A DNA stretch of 64,000 nt from Amblyornis subalaris (GCA_018881555.1 JACAXG010000064.1:992001-1056000), one strand, 5' to 3'. Shown: positions 38,601-51,572, numbered from the stretch's first letter. The notes: generated by a model not told the origin, from the letters alone. Translations and numbers: made by a program.

Positions 38601-39669
38601 TGGTATTAGCCCATTATCTCTAAATCACTTCATTTCAAGCCAGGCTAAGGTAAGAGCAAATAGTAGTAATACCAGACATAGTGTGCAGTGCAGGAATAGA
38701 TAATGCAGTTCACAGAGACGTTTCTATAAATATGCTACTTTCTAGTCTAGCAGGTTTCAAAGTTTCTTTCACACTCTGTGATTCAGCTAATAGCTGAAAG
38801 ATGCTTCTCAGGCTTCTTATTCAAGGACTTGCACAACCCATTCACCATCTGGCTGCCTCACAAAAGGCAACCCATGCATAGATCCCTTTGCTCTTTCATA
38901 ATTTAAGTTTGCGGTTTCTTCAGATCCAAAGATTTCCTACTCAATCAAGAAGAGTGTTGCAGCATCCTATCCCCACTAGCATTTGAAAGAGTAATGTCTT
39001 TTGGATATAGCCTAGTGTGATTTCTGTTTGCCCAGATGGACAATAAAGTTATTTAATGAATATTCCTGTGGTCAGGGGATAAATTATTAAATCAGGGTAA
39101 GAGAAAATGACCTCCCTCCCCACAACAGCTATAGTCAAATGCCAGAGTGAAGCCTCATCATTCGTCTCCAGATTCCACAGAGCCATGTAAATTGACAACC
39201 ACATTTTACCCAGCTAAATAAATGGTACTGATGCATGTGGCCTATGATTGGATTTTGATCAAGATGACACTGAGCTATTAGGGAATTTGTGATTAAATGA
39301 TCCATGAATTCTGGTTTTGAGGGAAATCAGCAGAATCATGCTGGTCCCACTCTGCCCCTAATCACATGGCAGCCCAGCTGGTGAGGTTCTTTATGGCAAA
39401 TATGAGAAAGTCATTAGAAAAATTGTGTCTGAAGAGAAACTCTGACCAAGAGTCTGACTGGAGAGAGACATTCAGTTGTTTGAACATTGAATGTAGAGTA
39501 GCCCATTACTCTCTCTGTGGGCATTACTCCTTCTTTGGCATATAATTTGCCAACGGACACCTTCTTATACCTCACTTCTTTAGTGTCTTTATTCTCTAAA
39601 ATCTTGGACTTTGCTGTCTGTTCCCATTTTCAAAAACTCATTTCTTCGAATCCATAGGAGTGTGATCAC
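32673..39669. other. no gene seen
   Basis: About 7 kb, the longest repeat-poor stretch on the left half. The plus-strand open frame at 32618-33160 (180 codons) starts inside copy B and matches nothing known to me. A-runs at 34148-34160 and 35848-35858. The stretch 37420-37800 is moderately GC-rich. No RNA gene or exon can be supported. Confidence 0.4.
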
Positions 39670-40465
39670 CTGGAGGAGTTTGCTCAGGGCCGTGTCCCTT
39701 CAGGTTTTGAATACCTCCAAGGATGAAGACTCCACAAACTCACTGGGTGACCTGTTCCAGAGTCTGTGCTCCCTCAATTTCCCCCATTCCAACAGAAATG
39801 TTTTCTCTTATATTTAAATGGGACTTCCTCTCTTTCAGTTTCTGTCACTTCCCTTTGTCCTTTCACTAGACACTAGTGAGGACATCTTGGACACTGCCAG
39901 ACGGCTCCATCTTCTTCACCCCCATCAAATATTTATACACACGGACAAGATCCTGCTGAACTGTCCCTCCTTGAGGCTGAATAGTCCCAAGTCTCTCAGC
40001 TTCTCTTCATATGTCAGATGCTCCAACACCTGAACCGTCTTTGTGGCCCTTTACTGGGCTCACTTCAGCATATTCAGGTCTCCTTTGTACTGAGGAGCCC
40101 AGCACTGACACAGAATTCCTGGTGGCTTCCACCGGTGCTGGATAGAGGTAAAGAACCACCTCCCTTGATCTGCTGGCAACACTCTGCCTAATGCAACACT
40201 GAAGGCTCTTGGCCTTTTGTTTGCTCTAAGGGCACATTTTCAGCTCATGCAGCTTGTGCACCAGGACCTCTGTGCCTTTTTCTGCAAAGCTGCTTTCCAG
40301 CCACTTGCTCCCCAGCCTTTACTGGTGCCTGGGATAATTCCTCCCCAAGGGGTAGGACTTGGTGTTCCCTTTGTGGTACTGTTGGCCCATTTCTCCAGCC
40401 TGCTGAGGTCCCTCTGAAAGGCAGCAGAACCCTCTCTCCCTCAAATACAACTCAATTTTGTGTAC
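39670..40465 (-). mobile_element. old CR1 LINE fragment
   Basis: Diverged but continuous CR1 match for about 800 bp: TCAGGGCCGTGTCCCTTCAG, GAAGACTCCACAAACTC, GGTGACCTGTTCCAGAG, CATCTTCTTCACCCCC, AAATATTTATACACACGG, GAGGCTGAATAGTCCCAAG, TCTGCTGGCAACACTCTGCC, CTGCTTTCCAGCCACTTG and AGCCTGCTGAGGTCCCTCTG. Many substitutions and small gaps mark it as one of the oldest CR1 copies here. The 3' end at about 39670 is approximate. Confidence 0.88.
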
Positions 40466-42831
40466 ATTATGTAGGACAGCTGTATCTCTCAAGCAGGACA
40501 TCTCAGTTGTAGTCTTAGAGCCAGAAGAGTGAAAAGTAGATATCCCACAAGGTAACTTCAGGGGTCTAAATTCCTTATTAGTCATGGATCTGAGAACTGT
40601 TCTTCCTGTCATATCTCGTTATCCTCCACTGCTCACTGAAACGACCATATTTAAATATCAAAGCCCTGGTTATTTCAGCCTCCATGTGTGTTAATATTAT
40701 TAATATTGATATTCTGAGATTTCAGCAGAGATGGCAAAGGTGTCTCTCTGCCCCACGCTCTCTGCAGAGCCCTCCACTCACACGTCACTGCCTCTGCAAA
40801 TATGAAAGCTCCATCCCAGCTTTCCACACGCCACAAAAATATATTAACAATGGACCTTGAGAACAAGCCACCCGACGGCTCAGGTCTTTTTTGAAAACTG
40901 TTTGGTTTCATAATTGTCTGATTGGCTTGGCTTGCTGAACGAGGTTCATCTCTGCAAGGAGGAAGTGAGATGCTGCTTCTCTCTGTACAGCTGGAGGACA
41001 GCATGAGGGCAGATAAGCACTTTTTTGAATCTAGGACACATTTCTCTCCCTCCTCTGCCCTTTGCAGGAGCTCCTCTGGAAGGACCTCATTAGGAGGCAG
41101 CACTCGTGGCAGCTTCAAGCCATCTGTTGCTACAGAAGAAAGTGTTTGCTGCAAGCATTTCTTTTCCTAAATAGCTACTGAACAGTTGGTGCTGTCTGGT
41201 GTTTGGGATACTCCTGGAGGGTGGTCAGTGTTCAAACAGGACCTGTCTGGCCAGGCACTTCCAGTCTTTTTGCTAAAACACACCCAGCCTCAGGATCTGG
41301 ATGGATCACAGTGAACGTCACTTGAATCTTTCTTGGAATCAGAACAAGACTTGTGCTCTTTCTAAATTTCTCCCCAACAACTAAAGTGGTCTCAACCAAA
41401 TCACTTGCAGAACTCAGATATTCCCAGTGACACAGATCACTGCCCATCTCACAAGCTGTGGTTTCCTTTTGCACTACAGATGAAGAAGTTGTTCCTGTAT
41501 CAGGAGATGGAGCTGTGCCCAGGTGGGTTTCAGTCTCACCTTTCTGATGGGTCATTCTGAAGGCCAAGAATATGTTTTGCCCTCCCTCAGCTTTAGACCC
41601 ATGGGGATCCTTTAGTCCTTCCTAAATGATGGGCTTTAGTCCATCCTATGATGGGCTAAAAGGCTTAGCAGGACCTCAGACCCAAGCTGGTGCCTCCCTC
41701 TCCGGAAAAGCAGCCTCAGATTATACTTAAACTATTCAGTATAATCAATGTCATCATTTGTTTTAGGATCCCCTTCCTAAAGGAAGTATTCCCAGCCTGT
41801 GTCAACCCTTAGAGACATGCACTGGGAAGGTGGTTGCATCCCAACCAGCTTTCTTCCAGGAGTAACTNAAGAAGGAGACAGGTTTAGTGATCAGAGTCAC
41901 TGTTCAAAGCACAAAGCAGTGGCTGTTTCATGAGGGACTGATGGGAATACAATAATGAAAACATGCAAATTTTAAATTAACTACAGTAAGAACAAGAACA
42001 AAGGGAATGCACCAGACTTCTTGGGACCCACAGCAGGACAGACTTTGACTTGTAGAACTCAGAACATCAGCTGCTCTTCCTCTTGGTAGCCAGCTAAGGG
42101 TTATTACAGAAGGTGGCCTGTCACTATAAGTGAATTTGTAGGGGTGGAGATTTTCATTCATTCCTTTGCCCTGTGTTAACAGCAGAGACAACNTTACTGA
42201 AATCTTGGCCACTTGAAATCTTGGCCCGACTTGGAAGTCAGAAAAAAATATATTCATGGGTATGATCCACTTAAAGAACAAGCTTCAGGTTTACCACACA
42301 CGGACAGGTTAAAAAGAGATCTCAATTTGTTTCCCAAGTCACAGGCAATATCCTCTTCTTATGGTTTTTCCCACTGAAAGATCCTAAGTTTTTGTGAATG
42401 CTGCTGGGGCAAACCTGCCCTTCAGAGAACAAAAACTGTCATTAAAGAGAAGAGTGGTCTTAGCTATGAGGAACTGGCCTGGGATTGAGGACAGAATGAA
42501 TGTTTTCCAGCTGTGTGATCAGTATGCATCTTTCAGAAATGTCATGTAATTTGTGATTTTTTAAAACTATTTTTCTAATATACTTCTTCTAATCTCCATT
42601 TTATTTTTCCCCACCTACATTATAACAAGGAAATATTTTTCTTACTAAAGGCTTAGGACTTCAATGNATACTGCTATCAACAACAAGAGATTACCATGTA
42701 TATTTTCACTGTTATTAGAGAAGGCAATCCAATGCCTGTTTAACTCAGGCCCTCTGATTATGTGATTCTGCTCCACACCCTTGCCCGAATCAGTGAGTCT
42801 GTACAAATCAGCTTCCATTGCATCCTGTTTC
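40466..42831. other. no gene seen
   Basis: About 2.4 kb. Minus-strand open frames at 40675-41154 (159 codons) and 41232-41567 (111 codons) look mildly protein-like but match no family I know and have no supporting splice context. Two short tandem duplications lie at 41611-41656 and about 42198-42233. Confidence 0.4.
41611..41656. repeat. imperfect tandem duplication, ~23-bp unit
   Basis: The unit TTTAGTCC(T/A)TCCTA...GATGGGC occurs twice head to tail, the second copy 2 bases shorter and with one substitution. Confidence 0.85.
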
Positions 42832-42896
42832 AGGCACAAGGCTGGACTGGATGATCTCCTAAGGTCCCTTCCGAAGTGAATTATCATATGATCCTG
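42832..42896 (+). mobile_element. CR1 LINE 3' tip
   Basis: Short plus-strand piece: AGGCTGGACTGGATGATCTC, then TAAGGTCCCTTCC and ATCATATGATCCTG at the 3' end. One of only two CR1 pieces on the plus strand. Confidence 0.8.
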
Positions 42897-43265
42897 TTAT
42901 GTTGCTCAACTGGCTAAGGATGCTTGGGCGACACATTTTATCTGAAGAGGTGACACGTTTCTGGTTGTTGTGGTATCAAAGGCCTCCAATTACTGAAGTA
43001 AACAGTAAATACAGAGCTCAGTCAGGTGCACTCTAATGTGTCAGCCAAGGGCAATGCTAAATCTGAGGAGAATTGAGCAGTGGAGAAATTTGGCTTTCCT
43101 ATTCATTATAACCAAAGTCTATGAAAAAGAATGATCTGCAAAAGGATGTAACAAAAGCAGGATCATTTCATTTACCTTTCCTACAGACTAGGCTAAATAT
43201 ACAGTGCAGCAGGAAAAAGGAGGCTTCTTGAAGTGCCTATGACAGGGAAACACAAAATAATGAAA
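42897..43265. other. no gene seen
   Basis: About 370 bp without a recognisable feature. Confidence 0.45.
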
Positions 43266-43590
43266 CAATTTAGAGTGGAAGTGGAACTTGATCATCCAAC
43301 CTCTGAATAAAGCAGAACCAACTTCAAAATAAGATCAAGCTGCTAAAGAGCTTTTCCACTCAGGCTTTGATTATTTCAAGGTTAGTGCTGGGGCAACTGT
43401 TCCAGGATTTGACCATTCTCATTGTGATTCGTTTGTCCCTGGATTTCACTTTCTGCAGTTCATGTCTGTTGTTGCTCATCCTTTTGCTGCACAGCTCCAG
43501 CTGGAGTCTGGCTCCATCCAGCCACCCATACCACACGGGAATGGTCCCATCTTTCCAGTTCTGGTACAGCTCTACTGAAAATCAATTGAA
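43266..43590 (-). mobile_element. old CR1 LINE fragment
   Basis: Diverged match: CTTGATCATCCAACCTCTGA, AGCAGAACCAACTTCAAA, GATCAAGCTGCTAAAGAGC, GGGGCAACTGTTCCAGGATT, TGACCATTCTCATTGTGA and GGAGTCTGGCTCCATC, in the order seen in old avian CR1 subfamilies. Both ends are approximate. Confidence 0.75.
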
Positions 43591-45769
43591 TCGCCCTGGG
43601 CTAAAACAAAGGGACAAATCCACCTTATCCTTCTGCGGATTTGCAGGGTGTTGAAATGTTCTCATCCTCTGTGTAATAGTTCTTCAGTGTCCCCATGTCA
43701 TTCCCAACTCGCTTTTCTTTACGCATGGATCTCAGCATTGCNTTTCATGATGCAGAGAGAAAGAACTATTTAATACCTCATATCCCAGCATCTACTCTTG
43801 GTACCTCACTGGGATATTGCCATGGAAACAGGGGAAGTTTGAAATAAAAGCGAATACACTCGCTTTTCTTATTTTTCAGTAGGGACTTCAAAATTTACTG
43901 CAGTATAAAACCAGCCGTGTGCCATCTGCTTATTGAAAATTGAATGCAAACGTTTCTTTTCTTTCTTCTGGGGCAATAAATCACTGCCATGGTGTATCCC
44001 CTCATAAGCATCCTTAGAGGNGGTGGATGAGTTTGTGTAGCTTCCTGTGGAGAAGTTCAGGTGATAAGAAACATCCTTGTCCTTCAGCCCTGGATGGCAC
44101 AGATAGAGAACAGACTGAACCCAAATGGAAGGCAACGTGTACTGGACACAGGCAGAGCCATGAAAGCAGCTGCTGGAACAGACCCTAGGCTGTATAAGTC
44201 ACACAGCCTCCCAGCTGTATTTTGGGAAAGGTAAATTTTTACTTATGGTAGAACCATGTAGGAGAGTCTTCACAAACACACCAGTATAATTTTTTCCCTC
44301 TGTGGTCACTTTCTCTGTGAATCAATTGGATCAAGCCTCACTGAACTGGAGGGCTGAGTTCTCTGTTTGAAGCAGCATAAGCTTCCCAGCTGTTGTGACC
44401 GTGATTTATTTATATGGCCTTCTAATAAGAGGCACCAGAGCATGGTTTTTGGTAAAGCCAGTGGAGATAAGGAGCTATAACATTTAACTCAGCTAGCTGG
44501 AGGAGATAAAGGGTCTGTGTAAGGCACCATTTCTTCCTGCTGAGATCTGTACAGGATCTCAGACACCCTTCATGTTATATGCCACAGCAGAGACCTAAGA
44601 CCACCTTAGCAGGTGGCTAGAAGGAAGATTACCTCTCTTCACATCCTTGGTCTCTCTCATTGTATTAAGATTTCTGCTAAAGAAAGCCTTTGGCAAAATT
44701 TTGAATATTGCTTTTGTGACCCAGACATTTGCCTGTCAATAAACTGTCTCCCTGAGGTGGGGTTTTGCTCTCTGCACTGGCATCAGTGTGGTGCTACGCG
44801 GGAAAATTCCCTGTGACTTGAGGAGATAGTCCAGACACACCAATGAACCTCTGGCAGCTTTCCAGGGAAGAGGTAAGATGTGGCAACGCTGATGAGTGCA
44901 GTTGTTTCTTTGCCCCTGATTTCAACACTCCTTTCCCAAATCAGTGGTTAAAGTGCTCATATCTCTCTGAATATCTCTCTATGAATTGTAAGGGACTCAG
45001 GTTGGCCAGGAAAGGCTGAATTACAACTTTTCTTTAAGTACAGGGTCACCACTTCCTGAAGGAGCAGAGGGAAGAGCACAGCTCCCTCAGTCTTGCACTC
45101 TGCACATAACTCTGCTTCTCAACCAGCGCACAGGGCTGCAGCCTTTGCAGGGCCATCCATCTCCTGTCTGACTTGGTCCTTCCCAGAGCTCTGGCAGGGA
45201 AGAGGTGCTCAGGTAGCAGTTGCAACCAGATTGTGCTTTCTGTTGCTGTTTCTCTGGTAATCAGACAGCTACACTAATAATCATGTCCTTACAACCCTGG
45301 CTGCTGCTTATCACAGGCTTGTCTGGGAAGGGAAGCCTGCTGTGCCCTGCTCACTCAGCCATCCGTCACTTCGCCGTCCTGAGTGATTAATGTCTCCCTC
45401 CTAGAGCCTGCACACAGCCCTGCCTGGGAGGCACTGAAGCTGCATGTGCAATGTTTTGAGCCCACTGGAAGATTGGTATGAATGTCTGATCATCACCAGG
45501 TAAGCTCAGGGTGCTACAAAAATGTTCGTGAGAGACTAAGCTTTGCACAAGGTTTATTTTAAGTGTGCTTAGGTTATGCTTCATTTAAGCTTCTTCCTCA
45601 TTCATGGGCATCNGGTCAAATCTTCCTGTGTGTCCATTTGGAGTGACAGATCTGTTGTGTCTGGAGAAGTGTTGTTGATATTGAGAGAATATAATTAAGT
45701 ATCCATTGTGTCACTGCTGTTCTGCCCATGGGACAAGTCTCGACTGCAGGTGTCTCCTTCGTGTTACAC
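43591..45769. other. no gene seen
   Basis: About 2.2 kb. No repeat, exon or RNA gene is recognised. The segment 45230-45390 has several TAATCA/GATTAAT cores and may be regulatory, but this is weak. Confidence 0.4.
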
Positions 45770-45890
45770 AGATTCAAACACAGAGTCACAGTCTGGATCA
45801 GGCTGGGAGCTACCTCAGGCTTCTCTAGCCCAACCTTCTGCTTAAAGATGGACCGACACTTAAGTCAGACCAAGTTGTTTACAGCTCTTT
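45770..45890 (-). mobile_element. probable old CR1 LINE 3' fragment
   Basis: Weak match in reverse: AACACAGAGTCACAGTCTGG, ATCAGGCTGGGAGCTACCTC, TCTAGCCCAACCTTCTGCTT, then GTCAGACCAAGTTGTTTACA. The order fits the CR1 3' end but divergence is high. Confidence 0.55.
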
Positions 45891-45914
45891 CCACTTGGCT
45901 GCTGTGGCTAAGAG

Positions 45915-46345
45915 TCAAACTCCCACTCAGCTGCTCTCTTGCTCTCACTTCTCAACAGGACATGATGGAAAAAAAAAAAAAAACAAACCAAAAATCGTGT
46001 GGGTTGAGAGACTGAGATAAAGACAGAGAGATCACTTATCAGTATCTAGTCATGAGCAAAGTAGACTAAACCCAAGGTTTTCTTTAATTTATTTATCTAA
46101 TTATTAAATTTATTTATTAAATTTATTGCCAGTTAAAGTAAAATAGGATTATGAGAAACAAACTGAAACACCACCTTCCCCCCATACCCTTCCCAGTCTC
46201 ACCTTCACCTCTTCATTCCCAGTTTCTGAGGAGAGGAATGGGGCTGCAGTCGGCCCATCACAGCTCCTCTCAGCCACCCTCCTCTCCTCACGTGTCCCTT
46301 TGCCAGGAGCCCACTGGGTTGGCAACTGTCCTTGGGTTTTATACC
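45915..46345 (-). mobile_element. ERV LTR fragment (second family)
   Basis: Resembles another common avian LTR: CAGCTGCTCTCTTGCTCTC, CTTCTCAACAGGACATGATG, GTGTGGGTTGAGAGACTGAG, ATCACTTATCAGTATCTAGT, then the AATTTATTGCCAGTTAAAGT and AAACACCACCTTCCCC blocks. In the minus-strand sense it contains AATAAAT. An A-run of about 15 at 45969-45983 and an expanded ATTT-rich stretch interrupt it. It is truncated where the next LTR begins. Family recall is from memory. Confidence 0.7.
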
Positions 46346-46972
46346 TGTGTAAGGATTGACCCTGTGTAAAGGTCTTTGAAGAAATATAATTTCTTATTCT
46401 CCGATTTCCTACAAAGGGTTAACTGGAGTGGAGCAGGCCAGACAGCTCCCCAGTAAATATGAGATGTGAAGGACGACGCTTCACTATGCAGATTTTTGAC
46501 AATTTATTGACGATGAAAACCAACAATAAGGGATGCCTACAATACAAAGCGCAGCGCCAGGTGCATGGCTGGTCTGGCCAGAGGCACACCTTCCAGGATC
46601 CGTGCAGCCGCTTTTATACCGCTCTGGTGTCAATCAAAGGATTTTGATACATTCACCCAATCATTGTTTTAGCCCGCCTCTGTATCTACCCACTTGGGGT
46701 GGCCTGAACAAGGTCCACCCATCTGGGCATGCTCAATTGTGGGGCCGGGAGGGGTTTTGTTAGGATTGACACTTTAATTGACATCTGCTAAGAATTTTCT
46801 GGAAGGCTTCCCTCAGCCGGCATCGGCCATCTTGTCTTCATTAGCTTGTATTAGAGATTACAACAATCATACAATTAAACATTATTAACCGTCAACTTCT
46901 GAACCAGAGCACTGCAACGACAAAAGGGGTACAAAGAAGGGAACATTACAATAGTAACCAGAACATTTTAAC
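46346..46972 (-). mobile_element. solo ERV LTR with intact promoter and poly(A) motifs
   Basis: Minus-strand order is that of a retroviral LTR: U3 with GACAAGATGGCC and CCACCCCAAGTGGGT, a TATA box GGTATAAAAGCGG at about 46605-46617, R starting downstream, then AATAAATTGTC at about 46497-46507, and a U5 ending CAATCCTTACACA at 46346. The distal edge may be TGTAATCTC at 46862 or TGTTAAAATG at 46972; the latter gives a TGTTAA/TTACACA-like inverted end. No convincing target-site duplication was found and there is no retroviral coding region. It directly abuts the second-family LTR fragment, so one probably inserted into or recombined with the other. Confidence 0.75.
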
Positions 46973-49630
46973 AGGTAACTTACAGAAACCATCCAAATAA
47001 TTAACTACTTAACCTGTAAAAATACCTTTTAATTACTAAACTTTATTAACTCTAATTAGGAATTAATATACAAAAGCCAATTATACTTTCACCATCTGTA
47101 ACATGAGAGAGAATAAATGTCTTAAGGTATCTGTCCAGAAACACACACTCCAACACAACTGACTGGAAAATTCCACTCACCATGGGCTGAGGAGAGACCC
47201 AAGGCCAGGTTTTACAACTCATCTGATACACAGCAGCTTGGTAAGACACTGAGTTCACAAAGGATGTGAACCCTTGTGCTGTCTCTCTGGCTATGGAAAG
47301 CCTGGAGAGCTCAGGAACACCTCCAGATCATCACTTCCTTCAGCTGTTCCACTAGAGACCAAGGTACACAAAATATGATGCTTTTTTTCACTGCAGCTCA
47401 AGATGACTGAATCCTTCTGTCTTTACAACTCATTCAGCCTTGAACCACATCAGACTATCTGAGGAAGCACAGGGAAGAAATGGCAAATTTGAAAACTCAT
47501 CTACTAGAAGAAACTAGATGGTTACTAGATGGCGAGACCTTTGCTCCTGCTAGCAACATAGGATGGATCTAAATGATCAAANGTAGGCCAAAATCATCTT
47601 TTATGCAACTGCAATCACCACAGTTTGTGTTTGGGATTCCACTTACCAAGTAGGCTCCCAGAGCTCTCCCTTTTACTTAAACAGCATCTGGTCACCTCTC
47701 GCTTTTCTTGTTAGTGGATCTGCCAGACTTGATTGACTTGCTTGCACTAGGAATCCTGGCAGGACCACGTCTTGCAAAGCCCTACTGGCCTACAGGCTGT
47801 TGCAAGGAGGTGGAGAATGTCCAAAGGACGACCAGCACAGCTTGATTTGCGTTCTGGATTCCTCCCTCTCTCTCCCCATCCCTCTCCCTCTGGGGAGCAG
47901 ACACTAATCATTGCCTGCAGCACTGGGTGATTAATTTAAATGATTTAGCACCTGGGGATTAACCTTCACACAGAGATCGATGTTTTGGCTGTTTCCTACA
48001 TTATTACCCTTACAGCAATTACCTCCCACAGATACTTGCTCTCGTGCTAATGAGCCAGAAGCTATTAGCATCCACATCCACTATCTATGTGTTTTATAGT
48101 TGTAGGAGGGTTCTTCCGTGATGACCACAACTTCTGGGCAGGTAAATTTACAACATGACTGGAAAAGACCTTTCTGAAGACATTTCTGGAAGGAAAAAAG
48201 AATAGGGAAAATTGTATTAGCATTAAGAAGAGAAGTGTATCGTGACCATGAAATCAGAGCCAAGAAGAGAATCAGACTTTAATAATTGCTGCTCTACTCT
48301 CCCCTTTCTTTTTCACCACATCTGTATTCAGCTGAGTCTTATCTCAGTGATGGTTTTTACACTACCACCCAACAGTTTGTCCCATACCACCCCACAGGCT
48401 CTTGCCCCAAAATACGGATTAATTAAACCCATCAGTCCAAATATTACTCTTGTTTACAGTAATATAAATTCAATGAGTTGATATCAGAATAATTGTGAAA
48501 TGCAGAGTTCATACCAAGATAGCGAGAGCCCATGCACAGCATGGGGAGAGACAGACTAACACAGGAATACAAACTGGGATCACTTCTACTGCACAGTGTT
48601 TCACAATGGCAGCATGAACCTAGAATGGAGGGAGGTTGTCTTCCTGTTTCATTTCTGCTCCTTTTGTCTCTTGAGAAACTTATTTCAACTGTGTTAGCAG
48701 CTCCCTTTTTATACATGGAATTTCTTACATTTTGTGAAGTAGAAATAACAAAAGAAAAGCAGGGCAACAGTTGTGGTCACTAAACGTGAGCATCATCAGA
48801 AGCATAACTCACAGTTTGACATCAAGGTCACTCAGGTTGTGAGTTGGCCTTTTTCTCTCTCATTTCTGTGTATAACACAGAAAACCTCTGTCCTAAAAGT
48901 CAACAGATGTCAGCACCTTGCAGTTTGCCTCTGCATCCCACTATTCCAAATGCAGCTGGTAACACTCATCAGGCACTACAACAGCAAAACACAAGATAAA
49001 AGCTGTTGCTTCCCCTTCCACTGTGCAGCACAGGACACCAGAAGATGGTGTAAACTCTTCTTCCTTGCTTGAAAAGTCATCTGCTGGCTTTTGTGGAGAC
49101 GAGGACCAAGGCATACCATATGTTCTCCTTTTACTCAAACCTAAGTTTGAATGTCACGGCTGTGGGTTGTTCCCTCTGGAAATACCAAGTTCATTCATAT
49201 GACCTGAACTTCCAGAGTGAAATTGGAGTATCTTGTGACACAAGACCTTCAGTGTAGGAGCAAAATGGACATTAAAGTAGAGGGGTGTTTCCTTCCTCTC
49301 AACCTTGACTAGAAGGCAGANGGGAAAGATAAACTCAGCATAGATTGAGATGGTATAGGTCAGTAGTTTCTATCTCTAGCATTTTCACCTTCTCAGAAAC
49401 CAAGTGACACATTCCGCCCTCAGCCAGACCTGGAAGAAATAACCACAGAGCTAAGTCAGGACAGGTCATTTGAATCCATGACAAGTGTTAAAGCCAAGAG
49501 TTTTCGTCAACAGCCACTATGAAAGTAGCACAGTGCATTGGCTTCATCTGTAGGACATTTTCTTCCTTTTCTTCAACATGTCAGCATTTCCCAGCAGTAA
49601 AATGCTGGAGCCAAGAATAGTCTGAATATA
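46973..49630. other. no gene seen
   Basis: About 2.7 kb. A 12-bp unit ending TACTAGATGG is doubled at about 47510-47533. The segment 47925-48075 is rich in TGATTAAT, TTTAAATGATT and CTAATGAG cores and could be conserved non-coding DNA. No exon or RNA gene is recognised. Confidence 0.4.
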
Positions 49631-50165
49631 ATCATAAAATCATAACATTGTTGGGTTTGAAGGGACCTAAAAGATCACCTAATTCCAGCCTCACTGACAT
49701 GGGCAGGGACACCCTCCACTAGACCAGGTTGCTCAAAGTTCCACCTACCCTGGCCTTGAACACTTCCAGGGATGGGACAGCCACAGCTTCTCTGGCCAAC
49801 CTCACCACCCTCACAGTAAAAAAAATCCTTCCTACTATCTAATTTAACTCTCTTTCAGTTTAAAGCCATTCCACCTTGTCCGTGCCTTTGTCAAAAGTTC
49901 CTCTCCAGCTCTCCTGTGCCTCCAGCTCTCTCATAGCTCCTTTAGGTACTGAGAGAGGCCCCAAAGTCTCCCGGGAGCCTTTTCTTCTCCAGGCTGAACA
50001 ACCTCAAGTGCCTCCTAACCTGAATTCACAGCAGAGCTGCTCCAGCCCTTTGATCATCTTTGTGACCTCCTCCGGACTCGTTGGAGGCTCCAGAGCTGGA
50101 CCCAGTGCTCCAGGCGGGGTCCATGAGAGCAGAGTAGAGGGGCAGAATCACATCCCAGCAGCAAC
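49631..50165 (-). mobile_element. CR1 LINE fragment
   Basis: Starts ATCATAAAATCATAACATTG, then GGGCAGGGACACCCTCCACT, GATGGGACAGCCACAGC, CTCTCTTTCAGTTTAAAGCC, TTCTTCTCCAGGCTGAACAA, CCAGAGCTGGACCCAGTGCT and GAGCAGAGTAGAGGGGCAGA. About 535 bp are kept with small deletions, the same group as the copy at 2174. Confidence 0.95.
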
Positions 50166-51116
50166 TAATCTTTTGTACCTCCTTCAGAGGCTTAATTTGG
50201 ATGCATATACTGATTCCAAGTCTTCCAGAGCTTTTGTTTCCTGCCTTTTAATCATACAACAGGTTTTTTTCTGGCTCTGAAGATCCTAAAGTATGTATTT
50301 CTCTTTTTTATTCCTAATTTTTTTTTTATATAACAGAAATAAAAATCTTATCTTCTCTCAGTTCTAAATATTTTCATTTCTGTTTAATTGGGTATTGCTT
50401 TGTCCTGGGAGAGTGAGAGAGCACAACAGGGAAGAGCTCATTTGCCTCTTCTGTACTGTTCATTATTTTGTACACTTGCAGTACAATTCCCTCATTTGTT
50501 CCGTCTCAAAAGTCACTGTTTTTACAACAGACAAGCTGAAGACATTGCCTTAGGTGAGAAAGATGCAGAGATTTGGTCACAGCATGATTACAGACACAAA
50601 CCTGTTTTCGGTGACTGAAATATTTGTTTTGCTGTCAACCAGGCAGTTGATGTGTACTGAGCAGGCTCTTGCATTTTGCTGCAGGATGTTTAATTCCTCT
50701 CCTTCTCTGAGACAGGACCTAGGCACATGGCAGCAGCCAAACCCTGAAAAATCAGGCATCTGTGACTTTGATTGAAATTTATAAAGATATTTATAGGCCT
50801 ATNGATGAAAGATTGAGGGTTTTTTCCTTCATTTCTACTCCCACCCCCCGAAGTCTGACATTCTTGTGGTTGTTAAGAAAAACTCAGCGCACAAGGTCTT
50901 CTTCAAATCCTCCTGCACCAGCTGGAGCCCTTTAAAATGTTGTCTTCTAGTCTATATTAATGATTGCTTAATTAATTACTCTAAAAGGTTTTGGGAAAAG
51001 GAGAGGATGAGATTCAACAACACTTTGGCTTTTCTGTGCATAATAAAATATGTTTTCAGATACTACTCCAAAAATAAATAGTTGATCTCAACTCCTAAGG
51101 GAGATGTTCATAGAAA
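50166..51116. other. no gene seen
   Basis: About 950 bp with T-rich runs near 50320-50335. No gene or repeat is recognised. Confidence 0.45.
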
Positions 51117-51262
51117 CCACGGGCAGGGATGCCACTCACTAGACCAGGTTGCTCCAAGCCCTATCCAATCTGGCTTTGAACACTTCCAGGGATGGGGCAT
51201 CCACAGCTTCTCTGGGCAATGTATGCCACTGTCTCACTTTCCTCCGAGTAAAGAATGTTATC
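51117..51262 (-). mobile_element. short CR1 LINE fragment
   Basis: Reads ACCACGGGCAGGGATGCC, ACTAGACCAGGTTGCTCC, AACACTTCCAGGGATGGGGC and CACAGCTTCTCTGGGCAA. The 3' tip is missing. It pairs with the plus-strand CR1 at 51573 as an inverted repeat. Confidence 0.92.
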
Positions 51263-51572
51263 TGATGCAGCCCAGAAAACCCATGTGAGATTGCTTGGGT
51301 GTCTTCCTCTCTGTTGTTAAAGCTGTTTTTCTCCTTTCTGTGCCATTAAGTACTCCTGTCTTCATCAGAAAATGAAAACTTCACATGTATATTTTGTTGT
51401 TGTTTTAAAGTAGGCCAGGGACTAAATAAAGGTGTGTAGAGCACTGACTGTAAAACAACACACAGGACATCTTGGCTCTTCGCTCATTTGTGGGACTCAT
51501 ACACAGCAAGAGCAGATGAGGGCTGGGATGACAAGGTCATCTCACTGTCACCAGAATGTCTCATTATTTGGT
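51263..51572. other. no gene seen
   Basis: About 310 bp forming the spacer between two inverted CR1 fragments. Confidence 0.5.

Noticed and set aside
40675..41567. Two successive minus-strand open frames (159 and 111 codons)
   Set aside because: Mildly protein-like, but no family match and no evidence they join. Kept only as a note in the interval.
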